Origin: Cryptosporangium phraense
GTDB lineage: Bacteria > Actinomycetota > Actinomycetes > Mycobacteriales > Cryptosporangiaceae
Assembly (NCBI RefSeq): GCF_006912135.1
Contig: NZ_VIRS01000008.1
Coordinates: forward strand, 124,001-188,000
DNA length: 64,000 bases
Reading direction: 5' to 3'
The notes below the pieces were generated by a model that was not told where the DNA came from, searched no databases, and saw only the letters and a list, made by a program, of their open reading frames with translations. The translations under genes and the position numbers were made by a program. The first letter of the stretch is position 1; each line of letters starts with the position of its first letter. Below are positions 52,932 through 61,461 of this stretch, piece after piece.

Positions 52932-55535
52932 ATGTCCGAGCCAACTCTTCCTGCCCGTCCTGACCCGTCTCGCCGGAACGTTTCTCCGGACGTTCCGTCG
53001 GCGTCCTCGCCGGCGCCGGACAGACCTGATGAGGTGCCGTCGGCCGCTTCGTCGGCGGCTCTGGAGGAGCCGACGACCCGCTCGATCGACTCGTTGGACC
53101 TTCCGCCGCTCCCGCCGCTGGGGGCACCGAGCGCTCCGTCGGGAGCGGTGCCGGCGTCGGGTCCGTCCGGTGCGTCGGCACCGGCGTCGGCCTCGTTGCG
53201 CGCTGCGCCGGAGGCGGAGGCGTCGCTCGGCGCTGCGCCGGAGGTTGCCGAGGCCGGCTCGGCGTCCGTTGAGGCCGGGGACCGTGCGGCGGCGGCCGGG
53301 GTCGGCGAGGTGTCGGCGGAGGCTGACGCGGAGGCGGCTGAGGTAGAGGCTCGGCGGTCCGTGCTCGGCGAGGCGGCGGCCGAGGCGAAGGCCGGTCCGT
53401 CGGCTCTGCCGTCCGCGCCGAGCGCGGCCCCACGGCCGACGGATGCGTCGACTGCCGCGTCGCCGACGCGGCCCGCAGAGGCCAGGACGGCGGCGGGCTC
53501 CCCCGAGACCGGGTCGGCGGCCCGGCCGAGCGCGACTGAGCCCACGGCGCGGCCCGGCGGCGCTGCGTCTGGGACGCGGCCCGGCGGGATTGGGTCCGCG
53601 GCGCAGCCCGGCGGGGTCGAATCCGTGGCGCAGCCGAGCGGCACTCAGGCTGCGGCGCGGGCCGGCGAAAGCGACGTCGGCGCGGCTGGGAGGCTCGGTG
53701 CGGGTGCGGCCGGGGCGCCGCGCACCGGGAACGAATCCGTTGCGCAGTCGAGCGGGCCTGGGCTAGCGGCGCAGCCGAGTGCGAGTGCGCTGGCAGGAGA
53801 GCCGAGCGGGGCTGAGACTGCGGCGCGGGCCGACGGGGGCGAGGCGGCCGGGGCCGGGCGGCCCGCTGAGGGCGCCGGCGGGGTGCCGCTCACTGGCACC
53901 GAGTTCGGGTCCGCGGCCGAAGCCGCGACCGGCTATCTGGGATCTGCGGCGGGTGGCGGTCGCCCCTACGGCGCGGCCCGCCCGGGCGGCACCGGCGTGG
54001 GCGCCCACGGCGTGCGGTCCGACGCTTCGGGCCACCCCGCGAACCCAGCCGGCGTGGGCGGCTACGGTGTCCGCCCCGATGTGGGCGGCGCCGGCGAATA
54101 CGGCGTCCCCGCGACCGGCCCCGGCGTGCCTCCCACCGCCCCCGGCACGGACACCCCACACGGAGTGGCCGCCACCGGCGTACCCGCCACCGGCCCCGGT
54201 GGGTCTCCCACCGGCCTCGGCGTTCCTGCCACCGGCACCGGCTCCGCCCACGGCGTGCCCGCTACCGGCCTCGGACACGACCTGCCCGCCACCGGAACCG
54301 GCCCCGGCGGGCCTGCGGCCGGCCGTGGCGGGCCTGCTACCGGCAGCGCTACGTCGGCGTACGGCGGCGGGTTCGGCGCAGCGGCCAACGGCGCCGGCTA
54401 CGGCGCCCGCGCCACTGGCGTCGGGACGGGCTCGTACGGCGGCGGGCCGATTCCCGCGTCCGAGGTGCCGGACGCCCTCCGGGGGCCCGAGAGCGAGAAG
54501 GAGGAGCCGAAGAAATTCCTCGGCATCTCCGGCCCGCAGGTCCTGGCCGGCGCGATGGCCGCCTCGACGTCCGCGGTCGCGGCGTCCTACCTCGGCGTCG
54601 CCGGCACGGTAGTCGGCGCCGGGCTCGGCAGCGTCATCGCCACGGTCACCACGGCGGTCTACCAGAAGTCGATCCAGCGCTCCAACAAGGTGCTGGCCAA
54701 GGTCGTGACCACCACCGTCGGCGGCAAGACCGAGAGCCTCGACGGGATGCTCCACGCCGGTCGCGACTCCTCGAGCGTCGCCCCCGACCCGCACCTGCCG
54801 GACGTCTCCCAGGTCGGCCGTGGCCTCCCGGACCCGCACCTGGCCGAGCACCATCCGGCCCCGCCCCACCCAGCTGAGCACCATCCGGCTCCGCCGCACC
54901 CGGCCGAGGGCGAGACGCACGTACTCGGTGCGGTCGGGCGGGACGAGACCGCACTGATGCCGTCGGTCACCTCGACGTACGGCTCGGCCCCGGTCACCCC
55001 GCCCATCGCATCCCCTCCCGTTACGCCTCCGCCCGACCGGCCCGCGGGACGGGTCTACGGTGGAGGACCCTCCTGGTACTCCGACATGCCGTGGAAGCGC
55101 ATCGCGGTGGCTAGTGCGACCGTGTTCCTGCTGGTCATGGGCATCATCACGGTGATCGAGGTCGTCACCGACCGGACGGTCGCGGAGGCCGTCCGCGGCG
55201 AGCAGGGCAAGGGCACGACCGTGGGGCGGATCGTCGGGAACGACAAGACCGCGCCGTCGCCGTCGCCGACTCCGACCGAGACGACGAGCGAGTCGCCGAC
55301 CCCGACCGACAGCCCGTCGGACCAGGTCAGCCCGTCGGACGAGACGTCCGAGAGCCCGAGCGGCGAGCCGTCGAACTCGGCCGAGCCGTCGGACAGCGGA
55401 GCGCCGTCCGACGGGGCGTCGGACGCGCCGCTCCCGCTCCAGACGCAGGGCGACAGCGCCACTTCGGCGCCGGTCGTGCCCGAGCCGATGGAGGGCTCGA
55501 TCGAGACGACCCCCAGCGCCAGTCCGCTCGGCTGA
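52932..55535 (+). CDS. Large disordered membrane protein (867 aa) with glycine-zipper and TM segments
   Basis: ATG 52932, 867 residues. About 520 N-terminal residues are Ala/Gly/Pro/Ser-rich and disordered, with repeats such as GVPATG. Then comes a conserved-looking core (about 520-585) KKFLGISGPQVLAGAMAAST...GVAGTVVGAGLGSVIATVTTAVYQKS, a Gly-rich hydrophobic pair common in actinobacteria. A His/Pro linker (EHHPAPPHPA twice) precedes a single TM (RIAVASATVFLLVMGIITVIEVV) and a Ser/Pro/Thr/Asp tail. This suggests a membrane-anchored protein with an exposed tail. No enzyme motif. Function unknown. Confidence 0.7.
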   Translation: MSEPTLPARPDPSRRNVSPDVPSASSPAPDRPDEVPSAASSAALEEPTTRSIDSLDLPPLPPLGAPSAPSGAVPASGPSGASAPASASLRAAPEAEASLGAAPEVAEAGSASVEAGDRAAAAGVGEVSAEADAEAAEVEARRSVLGEAAAEAKAGPSALPSAPSAAPRPTDASTAASPTRPAEARTAAGSPETGSAARPSATEPTARPGGAASGTRPGGIGSAAQPGGVESVAQPSGTQAAARAGESDVGAAGRLGAGAAGAPRTGNESVAQSSGPGLAAQPSASALAGEPSGAETAARADGGEAAGAGRPAEGAGGVPLTGTEFGSAAEAATGYLGSAAGGGRPYGAARPGGTGVGAHGVRSDASGHPANPAGVGGYGVRPDVGGAGEYGVPATGPGVPPTAPGTDTPHGVAATGVPATGPGGSPTGLGVPATGTGSAHGVPATGLGHDLPATGTGPGGPAAGRGGPATGSATSAYGGGFGAAANGAGYGARATGVGTGSYGGGPIPASEVPDALRGPESEKEEPKKFLGISGPQVLAGAMAASTSAVAASYLGVAGTVVGAGLGSVIATVTTAVYQKSIQRSNKVLAKVVTTTVGGKTESLDGMLHAGRDSSSVAPDPHLPDVSQVGRGLPDPHLAEHHPAPPHPAEHHPAPPHPAEGETHVLGAVGRDETALMPSVTSTYGSAPVTPPIASPPVTPPPDRPAGRVYGGGPSWYSDMPWKRIAVASATVFLLVMGIITVIEVVTDRTVAEAVRGEQGKGTTVGRIVGNDKTAPSPSPTPTETTSESPTPTDSPSDQVSPSDETSESPSGEPSNSAEPSDSGAPSDGASDAPLPLQTQGDSATSAPVVPEPMEGSIETTPSASPLG
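54841..54905 (+). repeat. Two copies of a 30-bp repeat in the disordered protein gene
   Basis: GCCGAGCACCATCCGGC-type units occur at about 54843 and 54873 and encode AEHHPAPPHP twice. They differ by a few bases only. Confidence 0.7.
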
Positions 55536-55565
55536 CCCGCCCGCGACGCCTCGCCTGCGGGCGGG
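55536..55565. terminator. Convergent hairpin before cobS
   Basis: CCCGCCCGC (55536-55544) pairs with GCGGGCGGG (55557-55565) across a 12-nt loop, exactly between the stop of the disordered protein and the stop of cobS. Confidence 0.6.
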
Positions 55566-55568
55566 GCG

Positions 55569-56366
55569 TCAGCGGGTGAGGGTCAGCGAGAGCGACCAGG
55601 GCTGGATCACCAGGACGACCAGCGCCGCGGTCGTCGACACCTCGCAGGCCGCACCGAGGACGTCGCCGGTGATTCCGCCGAAGCGCCGGACGCAGTGGCG
55701 CACTAGGGCCCAGGCCACCACGAGCCCGGCCGCGACGGCGAGCGGCCCGCGCCAGACGGTGGGGCCGCCGACGCCGGTGGCGACCGCGGCCAGCGCGACG
55801 ACCACCAGCGTCGTGAGTCCGACCGTGACCGGGGTGAGCGTCTCGGCCACGAGCGCGCCGAGGCCGGACGGGCGCGCGGCCGGGACGCCGACCCGGCAGG
55901 CCCAGGTCACCGCGAGTCGGCCGGTGGCCGCGCCGACCGCCGGGAGCAGGAGCGCTGGAAGTACCGCGTGGGTGCCGGCGACGACGGCGAGGCAGCCGAC
56001 CTGGGTGACGGCCACCAGGATCATCGTGATGACCCCGAACGGGCCGATGTCCGGCGCTTTCATGATCGCGAGCGCGCGGTCGGGGTCGCCGTAGCTCCCG
56101 AGGCCGTCGGCGGTGTCGGCCAGGCCGTCGAGGTGCAGGCCGCGGGTCACCAACGCCAGCATGCCGACGCCGAGTGCGCCGGCGACCAGCGCCGGGATGC
56201 CGACGATGAGCGCGATCAGGAGCACCAGGCCGGCGGTGAGGCCGATGCTCGCGCCGACGAGCGGAGCGAGCAGCATGGCGCCGCCCGCCGTGTCGCGGTC
56301 CATCCGCCGCGCCCGGACCGGCGCCACCGACAGCAACGAGAACGCGAGCCGCCCCCACTCACCCAC
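55569..56366 (-). CDS. cobS: Adenosylcobinamide-GDP ribazoletransferase (cobalamin synthase)
   Basis: An integral membrane enzyme that joins adenosylcobinamide-GDP with alpha-ribazole as the last assembly step of the cobalamin lower ligand. It has 265 residues and 6-7 helices. The family motif TRGLHLDGLADTADGLG, with its acidic active-site residues, is at about 74-90, and RRFGGITGDVLGA is near the C-terminus. The start is GTG 56366, which overlaps the cobT stop by eight bases. It is last in the cobU-cobT-cobS operon. Confidence 0.96.
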   Translation of the reverse strand: MGEWGRLAFSLLSVAPVRARRMDRDTAGGAMLLAPLVGASIGLTAGLVLLIALIVGIPALVAGALGVGMLALVTRGLHLDGLADTADGLGSYGDPDRALAIMKAPDIGPFGVITMILVAVTQVGCLAVVAGTHAVLPALLLPAVGAATGRLAVTWACRVGVPAARPSGLGALVAETLTPVTVGLTTLVVVALAAVATGVGGPTVWRGPLAVAAGLVVAWALVRHCVRRFGGITGDVLGAACEVSTTAALVVLVIQPWSLSLTLTR

Positions 56367-58017
56367 CGCCCGGCGCCGCCCCTCTCCCGCCGTCGAGCCC
56401 CCGCCCAGGCCCCGCCCCCTCCGCCCCGCCCGTGCTCTCGGGTTCGCCCGAGCTCTTGGGTCCGCCCGTGCTCTCAGGGCCGCCGGTGCTTTCCGGCCTG
56501 CGCGCGCTTTCCGGCTCCGAGGCCGGAGCTTGATCGGACGCCACCGCCGGGCGCTTCACAGCCGCCCGATCTACCGCAGCCACCTCGCCCGCCGCTTCTG
56601 ACCCGGCGGTCGCCTCCGACCCGGCGCCCCCCGCCCCGGTCATCCCGGCAGCCCCGGTCACCCCGGCCGACGCCCCCGTCCCGGCCGGCTCCCCGCCGTC
56701 CGCCGTCCCGGCCGGCTCCCCGCCGTCCGCCGTCCCGGCCGGCTCCCCGCCGTCCGTGGGCTCCCCGCCGTCCGTGGGCTCCCCGCCGTCCGCCGCCCCG
56801 GTCGCCGAGGCGGCGGAAGCCGCTGCAGCGCGCTCCCCAGCCTCAGCGAGTCCGGAAGGCTCAGCGCCTCCGGCCGGGACCTCCTCCGCGGCAGGCTCCT
56901 CCGGGGCCCGGGCGCCGGCCTCGTACCCCCCGACCCCGCCGATCACATCGCCCTCGTCGACGTGAACCTCGGGCGCCTCCTCGACCACCTCCGGCTCCGC
57001 GGCCGGCTGGGGCGCGGCCAGCGCCAGCTCGATCGCAGCCGACAGGACCGGCAGCGCCAGCAGCGCCCCGGCGCCGTCGCCGAGCCGCACCCCCAGATCG
57101 ACCACCGGCTTCAGCCGAAGGTCACCGAACGCCTGGCGCTCGGCCGCCCGGCCGGACGCGTGCGGCACGCACCACCAGGTGCGGGCGTCCGGGGCCAGCG
57201 CGCGGGCGACCAGCGCGGCCGCGGCCGCGCCGACGCCGTCGAGCAGGGCGGGCGTGCGCCGGGCCGCGGCCCGGACCAGGAACCCGGCCGCGGCCGCGAG
57301 GTCGGCCCCGCCGCCGATCGCGAGCAACCGGCGGGTCGCGAGCGTCGCCGCCGCGGCCGACACCCGGTGCAACCCGTCGCGGATCGCGGCGCACCGCTCG
57401 ATCCACAGCGCATCCGGCACGTGCGGGTCGAACCCGAACGCCTTCACCGGCTCGACCTCGCACAACGCGCCGATCACCACGGTCGCCGGCACGATCGCCG
57501 ACTCGGTCAGCACGGCCGGGATCACCAGGTCGGCGCCCGCGTCGACCTCCTCGTCCGCGACCAGCGCGCCGACTTCGAGCGCCGCCTCGACCTCGGCCGC
57601 GGTCAGCGGATCTTCGACCGCGACCGCCGGGCTGCCCGCCCGGACGCGCCGCGCCGAGACGTCGCCCGGCAACTCGTCGCCGGCCAGGCCGACGTCGACC
57701 AGACGGACGGAGACGTCGGAACGGCGGGCCAGCAGGGGGAGCGCGCCCTCGCCGAGCAGCAGCGCGCGGGCGGCCTCGGCGCCGTCGGTGACGCCGTGGT
57801 CGGCGGCGAACACCACCAGGCGGACGCGCCGGAACGGCGTGGGGCCCTCGCGGACCGACCCGACCCAGCGGACGAACCCACCCAGCGCACCGGGTGCGGC
57901 GCCCCAGCCGGTGAGCCGGGCCTCCGCGGCCTCGCCCGCCACCCAGTCGGCCGCAACCGGCGTCAGGCTCTCCACCAACGACCCAATTTCCGGCGACCCA
58001 ACTTCCGGCTCAGTCAC
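56359..58017 (-). CDS. cobT: Nicotinate-nucleotide--dimethylbenzimidazole phosphoribosyltransferase with long low-complexity tail
   Basis: It activates the lower-ligand base as alpha-ribazole phosphate. The catalytic domain is residues about 1-345 (FAADHGVTDG, AFGFDPHVPDALWIERCAAIRDG, ACRLLAIGGGADLA-like LLAIGGGADLAAAAGF). The usual catalytic GEGTGA-type motif reads LGDGAGALLALP, with Asp in the Glu position. Residues about 350-552 are an Ala/Gly/Glu/Pro tail with nine- and five-residue repeats (GTADGGEPA). It overlaps cobU (GTGA) and cobS. Most homologues end near residue 350. Confidence 0.9.
   Translation of the reverse strand: MTEPEVGSPEIGSLVESLTPVAADWVAGEAAEARLTGWGAAPGALGGFVRWVGSVREGPTPFRRVRLVVFAADHGVTDGAEAARALLLGEGALPLLARRSDVSVRLVDVGLAGDELPGDVSARRVRAGSPAVAVEDPLTAAEVEAALEVGALVADEEVDAGADLVIPAVLTESAIVPATVVIGALCEVEPVKAFGFDPHVPDALWIERCAAIRDGLHRVSAAAATLATRRLLAIGGGADLAAAAGFLVRAAARRTPALLDGVGAAAAALVARALAPDARTWWCVPHASGRAAERQAFGDLRLKPVVDLGVRLGDGAGALLALPVLSAAIELALAAPQPAAEPEVVEEAPEVHVDEGDVIGGVGGYEAGARAPEEPAAEEVPAGGAEPSGLAEAGERAAAASAASATGAADGGEPTDGGEPTDGGEPAGTADGGEPAGTADGGEPAGTGASAGVTGAAGMTGAGGAGSEATAGSEAAGEVAAVDRAAVKRPAVASDQAPASEPESARRPESTGGPESTGGPKSSGEPESTGGAEGAGPGRGLDGGRGAAPGGG
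56678..56796. repeat. 27-bp and 15-bp tandem repeats in the cobT tail
   Basis: Three units of about 27 bases (CCGGCCGGCTCCCCGCCGTC...) are followed by two 15-base GTGGGCTCCCCGCCG-type units. All are in-frame in cobT and give the GEPAGTADG and GEPTD repeats. Confidence 0.85.
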
Positions 58018-58574
58018 GTCAGGAGGCTATCCGGCCCGTCCGACAACAGGAGCCCCCGCCCGGCCACGACCAGCACCGAACGGTCGCAGACCGCGGCCAG
58101 CCGCTGGTTCAGCGACCCCTGGGCGTCGACGAACACCCGTCCGGACCGGGTGGCCGGCACGACCGTCCAGCCGACCTCCGGGCTCACCAGCACGACGTCC
58201 GCCCGGCACCCGGCCACCGCGGCCACCAGGTCCGAGACGGCCTCGCCCACCGCTGCGAAAGGGTCCGGAAGCTCCCAGGCCGCCGCCGCGTCGAACGCTC
58301 CGACCAGCCAGTTCCCCACGTCGTCGACCAGCAGCACCGACCCGGCTCCGGCCGCGCGCAACTCGGCCGGGAGCTCGGCCGGGCCGCCGCCGACCTCGAC
58401 CGTCTCCCAATCCGACGGTCGGCGCGACCGGTGCGCGGCCAGACGGGCCGCCCAGTCGGCGTCACCGGGACGGGCCGGCGACGTCGCCAGGTACCGCACC
58501 GGACCCGGACCGGCGAGCCGCTCGGCCCAGCCGGACTTCCCGGAGCGGATTCCGCCCAGCACGAGCGTGCGCAA
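58014..58574 (-). CDS. cobU: Adenosylcobinamide kinase / adenosylcobinamide-phosphate guanylyltransferase
   Basis: A bifunctional enzyme that phosphorylates and GMP-loads adenosylcobinamide. 186 residues. P-loop GGIRSGKS at 7-14, the RYLATSPARPGDADWAARLAAHRSRRP segment with the guanylylation histidine (His48-like), and VLLVDDVGNWL. The start is TTG 58574, supported by GGAGGGACC just upstream. It overlaps cobT by GTGA. Only 26 bases separate it from the divergent small gene, so there is no room for a cobalamin riboswitch. Confidence 0.95.
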   Translation of the reverse strand: MRTLVLGGIRSGKSGWAERLAGPGPVRYLATSPARPGDADWAARLAAHRSRRPSDWETVEVGGGPAELPAELRAAGAGSVLLVDDVGNWLVGAFDAAAAWELPDPFAAVGEAVSDLVAAVAGCRADVVLVSPEVGWTVVPATRSGRVFVDAQGSLNQRLAAVCDRSVLVVAGRGLLLSDGPDSLLT

Positions 58575-58600
58575 CGGTCCCTCCGATGTAGGTTCTGGAC

Positions 58601-58798
58601 ATGACGTGGCAGTGGCGATACCAGGGCAACACCGGCGGCGGCGAGCTCGGCGAGGTCTCGGAGGAGTTCCCGAGCCAGTCCGATGCGGAGAGCTGGCTCG
58701 GCGAGGAGTGGCGCCAACTGTCCGCCGCCGGCGTCGACCAGGTCACGCTGGAAGAGAACGGCCGCGTCGAATACGCGATGCCGCTGACGAACGACTAG
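58601..58798 (+). CDS. Small conserved protein (65 aa)
   Basis: A 65-residue soluble acidic protein, ATG 58601. It begins MTWQWRYQGNTGGGELGE and has the patch FPSQSDAESWLGEEWRQL followed by GVDQVTLEENGRVEYAMPL. It resembles a compact alpha/beta domain widespread in actinobacteria without annotation. Its stop overlaps that of the convergent aldo/keto reductase gene by four bases. It starts 26 bases from the divergent cobU start. Function unknown. Confidence 0.8.
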   Translation: MTWQWRYQGNTGGGELGEVSEEFPSQSDAESWLGEEWRQLSAAGVDQVTLEENGRVEYAMPLTND

Positions 58799-59793
58799 AC
58801 CCGCCGTTGGGGCGAGCGGGTCAGGGCCGGGTCGCGCTCGATCACCGGGTCGAGCACCTCGTCGATCGCCTTCAGCAGCGACGCGTCCAGGCGCACGCCG
58901 GCCGCCTTCACGTTCTCGGTGACCTGCTCGGGCCGTGACGCCCCGATGATCGCGGCCGACACGTTCGGGTTCTGCAGCACCCAGGCGACCGCGAGCTGCG
59001 CCATCGACAACCCGGCCTGGTCGGCCAGCGGCGCGAGCTGCTGCACCCGGGAGAGAACGTCGTCGTTCATGAACCGGGAGATCATGTCGGCGCCGCCCTT
59101 CTCGTCGGTCGCCCGCGAGCCCGACGGCAGCGGCTGACCCGGCTGGTACTTGCCGGTCAGCACGCCCTGCGCGATCGGCGACCAGACGATCTGCCCGAGC
59201 CCCGCGTCCTCGGACGCCGGCACCACCTCGGCCTCGATGACCCGCCAGAGCATGCTGTACTGCGGCTGGTTCGAGATCAGCGGCACGTGCAGCTCCCGGG
59301 CCAGCGACGCGGCCCGCGCGATCTCGTCCGCGCGCCACTCCGACACCCCGATGTAGAGCGCCTTGCCCTGCCGGACGACGTCGGCGAACGCGAGCATCGT
59401 CTCCTCGAGCGGCGTCTCGTGGTCGAACCGGTGGGCCTGGTACAGGTCGACGTAGTCGGTGTTCAGCCGCTTCAGCGACAGGTCGATGCCCTCCAGGATG
59501 TGCTTCCGGGAGAGGCCGCGGGCGTTGCGCCCCTTCCCGACCGGGAAGTACACCTTCGTGAACAGCTCGTAGTCGGCCCTGCGCACGCCTTCCAGCGCCT
59601 TGGCCAGCACCTTCTCGGCGCGCGTGCCCGCGTACACGTCTGCGGTGTCGAACGTCGTGACCCCGGCGTCGAGCGCGGCTCGGACGCACGCGATCGCCGC
59701 GTCTTCCTCGACCTGCGAGCCGTGGGTGAGCCAGTTGCCGTAGGCGATCTCGGAGATGTACAGCCCGGAACGACCAAGGGTGCGGAATTCCAT
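58795..59793 (-). CDS. Aldo/keto reductase (KCNAB-like subfamily)
   Basis: A 332-residue NADPH-dependent reductase with a TIM barrel. The tetrad is in FDTADVYAGT (Asp and Tyr), LFTKVYFPVG (Lys) and YQAHRFDHETPLEE (His). SNQPQYSMLWRVIE and IIGASRPEQVTENVKA are typical of the potassium-channel-beta-subunit-like group. The start is ATG 59793 (MEFRTLGRSGLYIS); a longer frame adds non-conserved residues. The substrate is unknown. It diverges from the ABC exporter genes. Confidence 0.95.
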   Translation of the reverse strand: MEFRTLGRSGLYISEIAYGNWLTHGSQVEEDAAIACVRAALDAGVTTFDTADVYAGTRAEKVLAKALEGVRRADYELFTKVYFPVGKGRNARGLSRKHILEGIDLSLKRLNTDYVDLYQAHRFDHETPLEETMLAFADVVRQGKALYIGVSEWRADEIARAASLARELHVPLISNQPQYSMLWRVIEAEVVPASEDAGLGQIVWSPIAQGVLTGKYQPGQPLPSGSRATDEKGGADMISRFMNDDVLSRVQQLAPLADQAGLSMAQLAVAWVLQNPNVSAAIIGASRPEQVTENVKAAGVRLDASLLKAIDEVLDPVIERDPALTRSPQRRV

Positions 59794-59894
59794 GGCTCGA
59801 AACGCTACTCTCGACGCCTGCCGGCCGTCGGCGGGCATCCACAGGGTGCGCGGCGTGGTGGCTCATCCGAGCTCATCACCCCGAGGAGAGACCT

Positions 59895-60674
59895 GTGTTC
59901 GTCGCCCTGGTCAGGGCCGGCTTCCGACGTCATTCCACCTACCGGCGCGCTGCGCTGGCCTCCGCCGCCACCAATTCGATGTTCGGGTTCCTGCGGACGT
60001 ACATCCTGCTGGCCGCGGTCACCGGCGCCGGCGGCACCGCGGCCGGGTACGACCCGGCGTCGATCGCGATGTACGCCTGGGCCGGTCAGGGGTTGCTCGG
60101 AGTGGTCGAGCTGTTCAGCTGGACCGAGGTCGCCGACCGCATCCGCACCGGCGAGATCGTCAGCGACCTGCAGCGTCCGGTGGATCCGCTGCTCGCCTAC
60201 CTCGCCGTCGACCTCGGCCGCGCCGGGTACGCGCTGCTCGTCCGTCTGACGGTCCCGATCGCGATCGGCGCCCTCTTCTTCCCCCTCCGGTGGCCGACGT
60301 CCGGTTGGACGTTCCCGCTGCTCGCGGTATCCGTCCTGCTCGCGACGACGGCCAGCTTCGGCACCCGCTACCTGTTCAACCTGCTGACGTTCTGGTGGCT
60401 GGACCCCCGCGGACCGAACACGCTGTGGCTGTTCGGCGGGACGCTGTTCTCCGGGCTGGCGCTGCCGATCGGGTTCTTCCCCGGCTGGGCGCAGACCGCG
60501 CTGTGGTGCACACCGTTCCCGTGGATGCTGCAGGCACCGCTCGACGTCCTGCTCGAACGGGGCGACCCGCTGCGCCTGATCGCCGGCGGAGCGGCCGCCA
60601 CCACCGCGGTGCTCGCGCTCGGCTACGTCGTCGAGCGGGTGGCCCTGCGACGGCTGGTGGTGCAGGGTGGCTGA
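59895..60674 (+). CDS. ABC-2 type transporter permease, first subunit
   Basis: A 259-residue, six-helix permease of the COG4587 group. The start is GTG 59895, with GAGGAGAG upstream. RTGEIVSDLQRPVDPLLAYLAVDLGRAGY is the characteristic amphipathic loop, and helices begin at about 25 and end near 250. It overlaps the second permease by eight bases. The triad of two different small permeases plus one ATPase is a recognised exporter arrangement in actinobacteria, sometimes linked to drug or dye export. Substrate unknown. Confidence 0.92.
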   Translation: MFVALVRAGFRRHSTYRRAALASAATNSMFGFLRTYILLAAVTGAGGTAAGYDPASIAMYAWAGQGLLGVVELFSWTEVADRIRTGEIVSDLQRPVDPLLAYLAVDLGRAGYALLVRLTVPIAIGALFFPLRWPTSGWTFPLLAVSVLLATTASFGTRYLFNLLTFWWLDPRGPNTLWLFGGTLFSGLALPIGFFPGWAQTALWCTPFPWMLQAPLDVLLERGDPLRLIAGGAAATTAVLALGYVVERVALRRLVVQGG

Positions 60675-61461
60675 CGCCTATCGGCAGCTCTTCGCGGCCC
60701 AACTCCGGGGCCAGCTCCAGTACCGGGTCTCGTTCGGCGTCGACCTGCTGCTGAACGCGGCGATCACGGTGATCGACGTGCTGATGGTGCTGACCGTCTT
60801 CCGCGTCACGCCGTCGCTCGCCGGGTTCGACCTGCGGGACACGCTCGTCATCACCGGCACCGCCACGCTGTCGTTCCAGATCGCCGACGTGGCGGTCGGG
60901 AACCTGGAGAAGCTCCCGTTCTACCTGCGCACCGGCCTGCTGGACGCGGTTCTGCTGCGTCCGTTGTCGGCCTTCGGCCAACTGGTCGTGCTCGACTTCC
61001 AGGCCCGCCGGGCCGGCCGGATGGTGCAGGCCTCGGTCGTCTACGGGCTCTCCCTCGGCCTCGCCGGCATCAGTTGGACGCCCGGCCGCGTGCTGTTGGC
61101 GGTCACCGCGCCGATCGGAGGCGCGATCTGCTACGGCGCGATCTTCACGACCGGAGCCGCGGCGATGTTCTGGCTCATCGATGGCTCGGAGGTGGCCAAC
61201 ATGTTCACGTACGGCGGGCGGGACTTCGCCAGCTACCCGATGCCGATCTACGGCCCGCTGTTCGGCCGGGCGTTCGGATTCGTGCTCGGGCTGGCCGCGG
61301 TCGGGTACTTCCCGGCGCTGGCGCTGCTGGGGCGGACGGATCCGCTGGGGACGCCCGGCTGGCTCCACTGGTGCGCGCCGCTCGTCGGGGTGCTCTGGGC
61401 CGGGGTCGCCGCCGTCGCCTGGCGCTTCGGCGTCCGCCACTACCAGAGCACCGGCTCATGA
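60667..61461 (+). CDS. ABC-2 type transporter permease, second subunit (COG3694-like)
   Basis: A 264-residue six-helix permease from GTG 60667, inside the end of the first permease gene. Signature segments are LEKLPFYLRTGLLDAVLLRPLSAFGQL and NMFTYGGRDFASYPMPIYG, typical of the COG3694/DUF990 group. Its stop overlaps the ATPase start as ATGA, so all three subunits are translationally coupled. It would pair with the first permease as a heterodimer in the membrane. Confidence 0.93.
   Translation: MADAYRQLFAAQLRGQLQYRVSFGVDLLLNAAITVIDVLMVLTVFRVTPSLAGFDLRDTLVITGTATLSFQIADVAVGNLEKLPFYLRTGLLDAVLLRPLSAFGQLVVLDFQARRAGRMVQASVVYGLSLGLAGISWTPGRVLLAVTAPIGGAICYGAIFTTGAAAMFWLIDGSEVANMFTYGGRDFASYPMPIYGPLFGRAFGFVLGLAAVGYFPALALLGRTDPLGTPGWLHWCAPLVGVLWAGVAAVAWRFGVRHYQSTGS

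Noticed and set aside
53029-54400. CRISPR-like or collagen-like array in the low-complexity gene
   Set aside because: Repeats are irregular, coding and lack uniform spacers; no Gly-X-Y periodicity and no cas genes nearby.
58575-58600. Cobalamin riboswitch before cobU
   Set aside because: Only 26 bases separate cobU from the divergent small gene, far less than a riboswitch needs.
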